Shown here: positions 24,684-32,844 of the stretch, in pieces
Layout of the letters: every line of letters begins with the position of its first letter
Position numbering within the stretch: position 1 is the first letter of the stretch
Assembly: GCF_040361195.1 (NCBI RefSeq)
Contig: NZ_APNE01000009.1
Reading direction: 5' to 3' (one strand)
DNA: 64,000 nt
DNA from: Salinisphaera hydrothermalis
Lineage (GTDB): Bacteria > Pseudomonadota > Gammaproteobacteria > Nevskiales > Salinisphaeraceae
Program-made: the position numbers and the translations under genes
The notes under the pieces: model-generated
Told to the model about the DNA's origin: nothing
The model's database searches: none
The model's input: only the letters and a program-made list of their open reading frames with translations

Positions 24684-26297
24684 ATGAAGCGATGGAACGG
24701 CTGGGGCGACGAGACCATCGATCGGCCGTTGGCCGATTCGGCGCTCGTGTTTCTCGAGCAGCGCCTTGGCGCAGGCGATCGGTCGCCGGATCTGGAGTTC
24801 GACGAGGCCTGTGCCCGGGTCGGCCCGTCGCGGCTGAGCGCGGATGCCATGCTCGACACCAGCGCATCGGCCCGCCTCTGCCACGCGCACGGTCAGAGCC
24901 TGCCGGACTGGGTGGCCTTCAGGCGCGACCGGTTCGGTCCGTTTCCGGATGCGGTTGCCCGCCCGGAGTCACACGCCGACGTGCGCGGCCTGGTGGACAA
25001 GGCGCGACGACTCGGCGCGGTGATCGTGCCCTACGGCGGCGGCACCAGCGTGGTCGGGCATCTGGCGGTCGTGGACGACGGCCGACCGGTGATCAGCGTC
25101 GACATGTCGCATCAGAACCGGCTGCTCGATCTTGATACGCACGACCGCATCGCAACCCTCGGCGCCGGCGCGGCGGGGCCCGTACTCGAAGCACAGTTGC
25201 GTGCGCACCGTTATACGCTCGGCCATTACCCGCAGTCGTTCGATTATTCCACGCTTGGCGGCTGGCTCGTCACGCGTTCCGCGGGGCAGCAGTCGCGCCG
25301 CTACGGACGTATCGAGGACATGCTGCTCGGTGCCCGCGTAGTGGCACCGGATGCCGATCTCGTCATCGGCGGGCAGGTCGCCTCGGCGGCCGGGCCCGAT
25401 CTGCGTCAGATGCTGCTGGGCTCGGAAGGACGGCTGGGCCTGGTGACCGAGGCGGATATGCATGTCCGCCCGGTGCCGGCCTGCGAAGCGTTTCACGTGC
25501 TGTTCTTTGCCGACTGGACCGCCGCCGAATCGGCCGCCCGAAGCATCGCCCAGTCCGGCATCGATGTCTCGATGGTACGGCTGTCGAACGCCGAGGAAAC
25601 CGATGTCCAGCTACGCCTGGCCGGCCATGAATCGGCCATCGCCTGGCTGCGTCGATACATCGGTTGGCGCGGGCTCGGCGATCGGCCGTGCTTGATGACG
25701 CTCGGCGTGACGGCCGACGATCGACGCACGGCGCGCCGGATCACGGGGGCGGCGTTGTCGATCGCCCGACAAGCCGGCGGGATCTCCACCGGCACCCGGC
25801 TCGGCACGGTCTGGGCGGCCAATCGATTCGCCGGCGCCTATGCCCGTAACGCATTGTGGGACGCAGGCTATGCCGTCGATACCATGGAAACGGCAGTGCG
25901 CTGGTCCGCAACCGCTCCCACGATGAACGCGATGCAGCGTGCCGCCCACGACGCACTGGCCGGTTTCGACGAGCGCGCGCTGGTGTTCTCGCATCTCTCG
26001 CACGTATACGCGGCCGGCAGCAGTGTCTATATGACTGTCATCTGGCGCCGTGTCGCCGATCCGGAACAGGATCTGGCGCATTGGCGTGCGTTGAAGGCTG
26101 CGGTGAGCCGCGCCATCGTCGACGCCGGCGGCACGATCAGCCATCAGCACGGCGTTGGCCGCGATCACGCACCGTATCTGGCGGTCGAGAAGAGCGACGC
26201 CGGGCTGGCGATGATCGCGAGTGTATTCGATGCGATCGACCCCGAGCGCATGATGAACCCGCACAAACTGTTGCCCGAGGCCGGCGATGTGGGCTGA
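24684..26297 (+). CDS. FAD-binding oxidase related to alkyldihydroxyacetonephosphate synthase
   Basis: A 537-residue flavoprotein of the VAO/PCMH family. It starts MKRWNGWGDE, a hallmark of bacterial AGPS-like proteins, carries the FAD pyrophosphate loop PYGGGTSVVG near residue 115, LGGWLVTRSAGQQSRRYGRIEDM, and the C-terminal active-site motif GTISHQHGVGRDHAPYL. Eukaryotic AGPS makes ether lipids, but bacterial relatives have poorly defined roles. Here it overlaps a GlpD-like dehydrogenase by 11 bp and is followed by an FGGY kinase, so a glycerol- or polyol-phosphate substrate is likely. Confidence 0.88.
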   Translation: MKRWNGWGDETIDRPLADSALVFLEQRLGAGDRSPDLEFDEACARVGPSRLSADAMLDTSASARLCHAHGQSLPDWVAFRRDRFGPFPDAVARPESHADVRGLVDKARRLGAVIVPYGGGTSVVGHLAVVDDGRPVISVDMSHQNRLLDLDTHDRIATLGAGAAGPVLEAQLRAHRYTLGHYPQSFDYSTLGGWLVTRSAGQQSRRYGRIEDMLLGARVVAPDADLVIGGQVASAAGPDLRQMLLGSEGRLGLVTEADMHVRPVPACEAFHVLFFADWTAAESAARSIAQSGIDVSMVRLSNAEETDVQLRLAGHESAIAWLRRYIGWRGLGDRPCLMTLGVTADDRRTARRITGAALSIARQAGGISTGTRLGTVWAANRFAGAYARNALWDAGYAVDTMETAVRWSATAPTMNAMQRAAHDALAGFDERALVFSHLSHVYAAGSSVYMTVIWRRVADPEQDLAHWRALKAAVSRAIVDAGGTISHQHGVGRDHAPYLAVEKSDAGLAMIASVFDAIDPERMMNPHKLLPEAGDVG

Positions 26298-27786
26298 GGG
26301 CTGGCGGAACCGCTTTCAGCAAGCCTGTCGTGATCGCGTCGATGTGCTGGTGATCGGCGGCGGCATCACGGGCGCCGGGGTCGCGCTCGAGGCCGCCCAC
26401 GCGGGCTTGTCGGTCGCACTGATCGAACAGCGCGATTTCGCGTCCGGGGCATCGAGCTGGTCGTCCAAGCTCGTGCACGGCGGGCTGCGTTATCTGGCGA
26501 GCGACTGGCGGCTGACACGTGAATCGGTGCGTGAACGCGAGCGCTTGCTGCGGGACGCGCCGGATCTCGTCTCGCCGCTGGCCTTCATGCTGCCGGTTTA
26601 TCGCGGCGCTTCGCCCGGGCACGCCAAGCTCCGGGTCGGGCTGGCAGCCTACGATGTTCTGGCCGGGCGGCGCGACGCCCATTATCTGCGCCGCGACAAA
26701 TTCCGGCGGCACATGCCGTATCTCGCCGCCGAGGGGCTGCGCGGTGGTTTCGTCTATCACGACGCGCTCACCGACGATGCCCGCCTGGTGCTGCGCGTCC
26801 TCGGCTCGGCGATACAGCACGGCGCGCGGGCGGCGAATTACGTCGAGGCACAGACGCTGCGCTGGGCGGAAAATCGGGTGGCCGGAGCCCGCGTGCTCGA
26901 TCATGTCACCGGCGATTATTTCGATATCCCGGCGCGCTGTGTGGTCAATGCCACCGGCGCCTGGAGCGATCGGATTCGGGCCGGCGTGGGGGGCAACGAG
27001 AGCCTGCGGCCTCTGCGCGGCTCGCATTTCGTGTTCCCGTTTCATGTCCTGCCGGTCGCGCGTGCGATCTCGTTTCCGCACCCCGACGACCAACGCCCGG
27101 TGTTCGCGATCCCGTGGCGGGGCGCCACGGTATTCGGTACCACCGATCTCGATCACGTCGAGCCGCTCGATTCACCGCGCATGGCCGCTGTCGAATCCGA
27201 GTATCTGCTGGCCGCACTGCACCGTTATTTTCCGACCCTGGGCATCCGGGGCCGCCAGGCGCTGTCGAGCTTCGCCGGCGTGCGTCCTGTGATCGGCTCC
27301 GGTGCGGCGCGGGCCTCCGATGAATCGCGCGAATCGGCCATCGTGAGCGAACAGGGGCTGATCAGCGTCACCGGCGGCAAGCTCACCACGTTTCGCCCGG
27401 TGGCACGCCAGGTTCGCGAGCGGATCGCGGCCGCGCTCGGCCGGCCCGACGATGACGGCGCGCCGGCGCCGCTGACTGTGCCTCGGCGCGCGATTGCGCC
27501 GCGCTGTCGCACGGACGAACGGATCGGTGCCACCGACTATCGATGGGCGGACTTGCCCTGCAATCTGGCCGACGAAGCGGTGGTGCATCTCGACGACCTC
27601 ATGCTGCGCCGGACGCGCCTCGGGCTGCTGCTGGCCGCGGGCGGGCGCGACGTGCTCGATCGGATCGCACCGCTGTGTCGCGACGCGCTGGGCTGGGATG
27701 CCGAGCGCTGGTGCACGGAGCGCGAGCGTTACGAATGGATCTGGCAGCACAATCATGCACCCATCGAACCCGGGCCACGGCCATGA
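26287..27786 (+). CDS. glpD: FAD-dependent glycerol-3-phosphate dehydrogenase
   Basis: A 499-residue flavoenzyme that would oxidise glycerol 3-phosphate to dihydroxyacetone phosphate and pass electrons to quinone. The Rossmann motif VLVIGGGITGAGVALEAA is at about residues 19-36, followed by the GlpD signatures RDFASGASSWSSKLVHGGLRYL and later GVRPVIG and TGGKLTTFR. It overlaps both neighbours (11 bp upstream, ATGA downstream), so all three genes are one translational unit. Because it sits between an AGPS-like oxidase and an FGGY kinase, it may be a specialised paralogue rather than the housekeeping GlpD. Confidence 0.92.
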   Translation: MWAEGWRNRFQQACRDRVDVLVIGGGITGAGVALEAAHAGLSVALIEQRDFASGASSWSSKLVHGGLRYLASDWRLTRESVRERERLLRDAPDLVSPLAFMLPVYRGASPGHAKLRVGLAAYDVLAGRRDAHYLRRDKFRRHMPYLAAEGLRGGFVYHDALTDDARLVLRVLGSAIQHGARAANYVEAQTLRWAENRVAGARVLDHVTGDYFDIPARCVVNATGAWSDRIRAGVGGNESLRPLRGSHFVFPFHVLPVARAISFPHPDDQRPVFAIPWRGATVFGTTDLDHVEPLDSPRMAAVESEYLLAALHRYFPTLGIRGRQALSSFAGVRPVIGSGAARASDESRESAIVSEQGLISVTGGKLTTFRPVARQVRERIAAALGRPDDDGAPAPLTVPRRAIAPRCRTDERIGATDYRWADLPCNLADEAVVHLDDLMLRRTRLGLLLAAGGRDVLDRIAPLCRDALGWDAERWCTERERYEWIWQHNHAPIEPGPRP

Positions 27787-29351
27787 CGGGGCGCGACCGG
27801 ATTTTGGCCATCGATGTCGGCACGCAGAGCGTGCGGGCGCTGGTGTTCGATCGCCATGGCCGGCTCGACGCGCGTATCCAGAAGCCGATCGAGCCGCCGT
27901 ATCATGCGTCGCAGCCCGGCTTTGCCGAACAGGATCCGGAACTGTTCTGGCAAACGTTGATCGCGGCGTGTCGAGCGCTCTGGGCCGCGCATCCCGATCT
28001 GGCCGCGCGCATCGCCGGCCTGGCCCTCACCACCCAGCGTGCGACCAGTGTCTTCCTCGACGCCGACGATCGGCCGATCGGCCCGGCCATATCCTGGCTT
28101 GACCGGCGTCGCGCCGAGCGCGTGCCCGGGCTGCCGTGGCATCTGCGCTGGGCCACCACGCTGGTCGGGGCACGGCCGGTACTCGATCGCCTGCAACGGC
28201 GCGCGCCGTCCAACTGGCTGGCGGATGCCGCGCCCGAAAGCCATCGACGCATCGCCCGCGCCGGCCTGTTGTCGGCGCTTCTCGTGCAGCGCATGACGGG
28301 CGCCTGGCGCGACGCCACCGCAGCCCAGGTCGGGTATCTGCCGTTCGACTATAAGCACCGCGGCTGGGCGGCACCGGGCGACTGGCGCTGGCGAGCCTTG
28401 TCGCTGGCGCCGGGACAGATGCCGGAATTGACGGAATCGGGGCAGGCGCTGGGGGAGCTGACGCCGGATGCCGCCGAGGCCATCGGCCTGGGCCCCGGGC
28501 GGGTGCTTTATGCCGCCGGCGCGGACAAAGCCTGCGAAGTACTCGGCACCGGCGCGATCTCGCCGGAGACCGCCTGTGTATCGCTCGGCACCACGGCGAC
28601 GGTGGATACCTGCCGGCATGGTTATCACGAGGTGGAGCGTTTCCTGCCGGCCTATCCGGCCGCCATGCCCGGCGCCTACACCAACGAGATCCAGATCGAT
28701 CGTGGCTTCTGGCTGGTATCGTGGTTCAAGCAGGAATTCGCGGCCGATACCCGCCGGCAGGCGGCGGCCGACGGCCGGCCGGCGGAAGCCCTGCTCGATG
28801 AGGCCATCGCGCCCATCGCCCCCGGCAGCGACGGCCTGATCGTGATGCCGACCTGGTCGGCCGGGGCCCGCAGCCCGGGCCCGGAGGCGCGCGGCGCGAT
28901 CGTGGGCTTCACCGAGGTGCATACGCGGGCTCATGTCTATCGGGCGATTCTGGAAGGGCTCGCCTATGGCCTGCGGGCCGGCCGCGAGACGATCGAGCGT
29001 CGAACCCGCACGCCGATCACGCGCCTGCGCGTGGCCGGGGGCGGGTCGCAATCGGACCAGGCGATGCAGATTCTGGCCGATGTCTTCGATCTTGCGGCGG
29101 AACGGGTGCATACCTATGAAGCGAGCGGCCTCGGGGCCGCGGTCAACGCCGCGGTCGGGCTCGGCTGGTATGACGATCACCGTGCGGCGACGGCAGCGAT
29201 GGTACATGCCGGCCGTCGCTTCGAGCCGAGGCCCGATGCCGTGGCGCGCTATGACGTCATCCATCGCCGCATCTACAGCCCGCTCTACGGTGACCTGCGC
29301 CCCACGCTACGACGGCTGCAGTCGGTGTTCGCGCCGCCTGCGGACGGCTGA
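27783..29351 (+). CDS. FGGY-family carbohydrate kinase
   Basis: A 522-residue sugar/polyol kinase. The N-terminal phosphate motif AIDVGTQSVRALVFD, the catalytic-region phrase LTTQRATSVFLD, ISWLDRRRAERV, the C-terminal LGTTATVDT and VAGGGSQSDQAMQILADVF are those of the FGGY family. Substrate cannot be read from sequence; glycerol, or another polyol acted on by the two preceding enzymes, is plausible. ATG 27783 overlaps the glpD stop (ATGA). Its last 45 bases overlap, tail to tail, the 3' end of the glycosyltransferase gene on the other strand. Confidence 0.9.
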   Translation: MTGRDRILAIDVGTQSVRALVFDRHGRLDARIQKPIEPPYHASQPGFAEQDPELFWQTLIAACRALWAAHPDLAARIAGLALTTQRATSVFLDADDRPIGPAISWLDRRRAERVPGLPWHLRWATTLVGARPVLDRLQRRAPSNWLADAAPESHRRIARAGLLSALLVQRMTGAWRDATAAQVGYLPFDYKHRGWAAPGDWRWRALSLAPGQMPELTESGQALGELTPDAAEAIGLGPGRVLYAAGADKACEVLGTGAISPETACVSLGTTATVDTCRHGYHEVERFLPAYPAAMPGAYTNEIQIDRGFWLVSWFKQEFAADTRRQAAADGRPAEALLDEAIAPIAPGSDGLIVMPTWSAGARSPGPEARGAIVGFTEVHTRAHVYRAILEGLAYGLRAGRETIERRTRTPITRLRVAGGGSQSDQAMQILADVFDLAAERVHTYEASGLGAAVNAAVGLGWYDDHRAATAAMVHAGRRFEPRPDAVARYDVIHRRIYSPLYGDLRPTLRRLQSVFAPPADG

Positions 29352-30788
29352 CCGGGCACGCTGCACGGCCACCACGCCAAGAATCGCGATCAGCGGATTG
29401 AGCGCGAAGCGAAAGCGCTGGTTCTCGTCGATCTCGAACATGTTGCCGATGACGCTCACGTACATGACGTTGAGCCAGATGAAGATCAGCGTGGCGTCGA
29501 GGTTCGATACCCGGCGTCGCCAGGCGCAGCGCAACAACACGCCCAGGCCGAACAGGACGCAGACGATATAGACGAGGGCGATGAAAATACCGATGGTCGC
29601 CGGCTTGAGATCGAATCTTGGATTGTCGGGATAGACCGGCTGACCGCCGATCACCTTGGCATAGAGCCAGGCCCAGGGCTGGATGGCGTCACGGTTGGCC
29701 TTGAGAAACGGATAATCGCTGGACGGCCGCCAGAACATCAGCCAGGCCACGCCGACCGAATGCAGATACACGCCGGGATGCGTGCGGATGGCCACCAGCG
29801 CGTCGTGGCGCGCCATGCCCGAGATCTTTGCGTAGGGCAGATAGTTGAAGTTCACGTGCCCGGTGGTCTTGCGCTTGTTATCGAGCACGGCGATGCCGGT
29901 ATGCGGAATCTGCACCACGGTGCCTTCATAGGCCTCCGGAATATCGTAGGCCTTGTCGTCCAGGGCCAGCGGCGTCATGCGGCCGCTCGCGACCAGGCGT
30001 TCGCGTTCGGCATGATCCAGTTCGAGCGTGCTGAGCTTGGCCAGGCTCATGCCCATCCAGTCCGAGGTCGAGAATTCGCCGATGACGGCCACGTTCTTGG
30101 CGTACAGCGTCAAAATCAGCAAGAACGGCAGGGCAGCCGCCACGAGCACGGCACGGCGATGGCCCGGCAGTACGAGGGCCGCGTAGGCGACGAGGACCAC
30201 GAACCACTCGATCTGGAACAACGAGCGGGTGTAGATGAGAATCGCCATCGCGCCGAACAGGGCAAGCGCGCGCGGCATACTGAAATCACGCCGACAGGCA
30301 TCGAACAACCAGACGATGACCACGAGCAGCAGCAGCACGATGACCGTGTAGTACGGCAGGCTTTCATAGAGCATCAGCGCCGGCGAGCACATGAACAGGC
30401 CCGCCACGATGACGGCGGGCCCGACGCGCGTGCCGACACGGCGTAGCAGCGCATAAAGCACGAGCACGGAGCCCAGCGCCATCAGGGCAAAAATGACGCG
30501 GAAGATCGCGGCGGTGACGAAATCGCCGCCGCCGACGGCGGCCGAAATCTTGACCACGATGCCGAGCAGCAGGTTGTACAGCGGCGGCTGGCCGGGCATA
30601 TAGAGCAGGCTGGCCAGCAGATCGTGCTGCAAAAGCACGGGGTCGAGGATCTGCCAGGACGTCCCCATCGGCGACAGATCGAAGCGCACGCCGGCGATGT
30701 AGGCCGCCACGCGCGAGACCAGATAGAGCGCGATCAGCCCGCCCACGGCCCATCGGTCGGCGGCGATGCCGGCCCGCCGCGCGGTCAT
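29307..30788 (-). CDS. GT-C type membrane glycosyltransferase, last gene of the polyprenyl-arabinose cassette
   Basis: A 493-residue protein with about ten hydrophobic segments and a periplasmic loop pattern typical of GT-C enzymes that use polyprenyl-phosphate sugars: an early acidic loop (FDLSPMGTSW...ILDP), MPGQPPLYNLLLG, and a late ENQRFRFALNPLI segment like that of ArnT/GT39-like proteins. It starts inside the stop of the DprE2-like gene (ATGA). Given the four upstream genes, the likely donor is polyprenyl-phospho-arabinose; the acceptor is unknown. Such an enzyme (TfpW) glycosylates type IV pilin in some Pseudomonas strains. I cannot tell from sequence alone whether this is an orthologue. 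Confidence 0.8.
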   Translation of the reverse strand: MTARRAGIAADRWAVGGLIALYLVSRVAAYIAGVRFDLSPMGTSWQILDPVLLQHDLLASLLYMPGQPPLYNLLLGIVVKISAAVGGGDFVTAAIFRVIFALMALGSVLVLYALLRRVGTRVGPAVIVAGLFMCSPALMLYESLPYYTVIVLLLLVVIVWLFDACRRDFSMPRALALFGAMAILIYTRSLFQIEWFVVLVAYAALVLPGHRRAVLVAAALPFLLILTLYAKNVAVIGEFSTSDWMGMSLAKLSTLELDHAERERLVASGRMTPLALDDKAYDIPEAYEGTVVQIPHTGIAVLDNKRKTTGHVNFNYLPYAKISGMARHDALVAIRTHPGVYLHSVGVAWLMFWRPSSDYPFLKANRDAIQPWAWLYAKVIGGQPVYPDNPRFDLKPATIGIFIALVYIVCVLFGLGVLLRCAWRRRVSNLDATLIFIWLNVMYVSVIGNMFEIDENQRFRFALNPLIAILGVVAVQRARSAVRRRREHRLQPS

Positions 30789-31522
30789 AGCTGGGTGCGG
30801 TGGAAGATCGTCCGAGGCACGGCCTTGATGATCGTCATGATCACGCGCCAGAAGCCGGGGGTGTAGACCACCGCGCGTCGTCCGTCGATGGCCTTGACGA
30901 TATCGCCGCCGACCTTGTCCGCGCTCGCGAACAGCGGGCCCTTGTCGAGGTCGGCGGTCATCGGCGTATCGACCAGACCGGGACGAATGGTGAGCACGCT
31001 CACGCCGCTGCCGTGCAGGCGATGCCGCAAGCCGTCGAGAAACGCATTCACGCCGGCCTTGGCACTGCCGTAGACATAGTTGCTGGCGCGCCCGCGATCG
31101 CCGGCTACCGAGGAGATGACGGCGATCTGACCCGACCCCTGACGCTCCAGCCGGTTGGCGACATCGGTCACCAGCGCCACCACGCTCACCGCGTTGGTAT
31201 GCCAGGCGGCGACCGCCGCCGCCGGGTCGGCGGCACAAGCGGCCTGATCGGGCAGGGTGCCGTAGGCGATAAAGACGGTGTCGATCCCGCCCAGATCGGC
31301 TTCGGCGGCATCCAGCATGGCGGCATGGGCGCCAAGGTCGTCGGCATCCATGGCATGAACCGTTGCGCGCGACGCGCCGCGGACCGACAGGTCGCGGGCG
31401 ATCGGTTCCAGCTTGTCGCGATTGCGGGCGACCAGAAATAGGGCATCGCCGCGTGCGGCGAAGCGACGGGCCGCGGCTTCGGCGATAGCCGAGGTCGCGC
31501 CCACGATGAGAATACGGTTCAT
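30785..31522 (-). CDS. DprE2-like short-chain dehydrogenase (decaprenylphospho-2-keto-pentose reductase)
   Basis: A 245-residue SDR. The NAD(P) motif is ILIVGATSAIAEAAA at residues 4-18; NAYG-like AYGTL, Ser of ISSVAGDRGR and YVYGSAKAG supply the catalytic Ser-Tyr-Lys. The phrase SSVAGDRGRASNYVYGSAKAG is characteristic of DprE2, which reduces the 2-keto intermediate made by DprE1 to polyprenyl-phospho-arabinose. It is coupled by 4-bp overlaps to the DprE1-like gene before it and the GT-C gene after it. Confidence 0.9.
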   Translation of the reverse strand: MNRILIVGATSAIAEAAARRFAARGDALFLVARNRDKLEPIARDLSVRGASRATVHAMDADDLGAHAAMLDAAEADLGGIDTVFIAYGTLPDQAACAADPAAAVAAWHTNAVSVVALVTDVANRLERQGSGQIAVISSVAGDRGRASNYVYGSAKAGVNAFLDGLRHRLHGSGVSVLTIRPGLVDTPMTADLDKGPLFASADKVGGDIVKAIDGRRAVVYTPGFWRVIMTIIKAVPRTIFHRTQL

Positions 31523-32844
31523 GCGGTGTCTCCCGTCACACGAAGCCAGAAATCAGAAGAAAAACCGGGATCGACATAGCCCGCGAACTCGCGCCAGCGC
31601 GGAAAGTACTGCTGAAAGGCCGCGGCCGACATCCGGGCGTCCTTGGCCGGGTAGACCGCGCCGCCGGCGGCCATGACCACCTCGTCCAGCGAATCGAGCA
31701 GGCGTCGTGTCGAGTCTCCGCGATTCGGAAAATCCAGTGCCAGCGTGGTGCCGGGCCGCGGGAACGACAGCAGGCCCGGTGACGGTACGTCGCCGAACAC
31801 CTTGAGCACGGATAGGAATGAACCCTGGCCCGAGGCGCCGATACGCTCCAGCAACTCGGTGATCGAGGCTTCGGCGTCGCCCGGCGGCACCACGCACTGG
31901 TATTGATAGAAGCCGGCCGGCCCGTAGGCACGGTTCCAGTTGCGAATGCCGTCCAGCGGATAAAAATACGGCTGGTAGTGCTGTGCGGCCCGGAAGCGTC
32001 GACGGCGCTTGCGATGAAAATACAGTGTATTGAGCGGGGTGAGCGTGGCCGGGTTCATCAACGAAAACGGCGGCGTGAGCGCGAAGTTCGGCCCGGGCCG
32101 GGGCCCGGCGGCATTGGGCTGTCCCATCGCCGGGCGATGATTGGCGCGCATGAACCAGCCGCGCCCCAGCTTCGATCCGGTCGCGCTGCAGTCGACCCAG
32201 GCGACGGTGTATTCGTAATCGGGTTCCGAGGCGGCGGACAATTCAAAGAAGGCGCGCAGGTTGTCGAAGCGATGCGTATCGACATCCATGAATGCGCCGC
32301 CGACGCGCTTGAGCTGCAGGCGGACGCGCGTAATCAAGCCGGTCAGGCCGAGCCCGCCGATGGTGGCGGCGAACCAGTCGTGATTCGTGGTCGGGCTGCA
32401 GACGCGCGTGCTGCCGTCGCTCGTCGCGAGATCGAAGTCCAGCACGTGCCGGCCGAAGGTCCCGGCCATGTGATGATTCTTGCCGTGCACATCGTTGGCG
32501 ATGGCGCCGCCGACGGTCACATACTGCGTGCCCGGGGTCACCGGCACGAACCAGCCGTGGGGCACGGCCAAACGCAGGATATCGGCCAATAGCACGCCCG
32601 GCTCGCATTCCAGTACCCCGGTGTCGAGATCGAAGGCGAGGAAATGATCCAGACCGCGGGTATCGATCAGCGTACCGTCGTTGTTAACCACGACATCGCC
32701 GTAGCTGCGGCCGTTACCGTACGGCAATACCGGCCGATCATCCGGCGACGGCAATGGCGTACGCCCGGAAACCGGCCGGGTTACGCGTGCCGGGCTGCTG
32801 ACGGGGATGCGGCCCCAGGAAGGGTGAGATCCCGTCCGGCTCAT
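31519..32844 (-). CDS. DprE1-like FAD oxidoreductase (decaprenylphosphoryl-ribose 2'-oxidase)
   Basis: A 441-residue VAO-family flavoprotein. The FAD loop YGNGRSYGD is near residue 43, followed by TPGTQYVTVGGAIANDVHGKNHH, which is strongly DprE1-like, and GGAVYPAKDARM near the C-terminus with the conserved Lys. In mycobacterial DprE1 the residue preceding VDFP (Cys387) is a cysteine; the corresponding position here is Ala369 (LALDFP). The enzyme would oxidise polyprenyl-phospho-ribose at C2. It overlaps the HAD-UbiA gene upstream and the DprE2-like gene downstream by 4 bp each. Confidence 0.9.
   Translation of the reverse strand: MSRTGSHPSWGRIPVSSPARVTRPVSGRTPLPSPDDRPVLPYGNGRSYGDVVVNNDGTLIDTRGLDHFLAFDLDTGVLECEPGVLLADILRLAVPHGWFVPVTPGTQYVTVGGAIANDVHGKNHHMAGTFGRHVLDFDLATSDGSTRVCSPTTNHDWFAATIGGLGLTGLITRVRLQLKRVGGAFMDVDTHRFDNLRAFFELSAASEPDYEYTVAWVDCSATGSKLGRGWFMRANHRPAMGQPNAAGPRPGPNFALTPPFSLMNPATLTPLNTLYFHRKRRRRFRAAQHYQPYFYPLDGIRNWNRAYGPAGFYQYQCVVPPGDAEASITELLERIGASGQGSFLSVLKVFGDVPSPGLLSFPRPGTTLALDFPNRGDSTRRLLDSLDEVVMAAGGAVYPAKDARMSAAAFQQYFPRWREFAGYVDPGFSSDFWLRVTGDTA

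Noticed and set aside
27753..29264. Minus-strand open frame of about 500 codons within the FGGY kinase
   Set aside because: Shadow frame with repetitive Arg/Gly composition; the kinase motifs on the plus strand are unambiguous.
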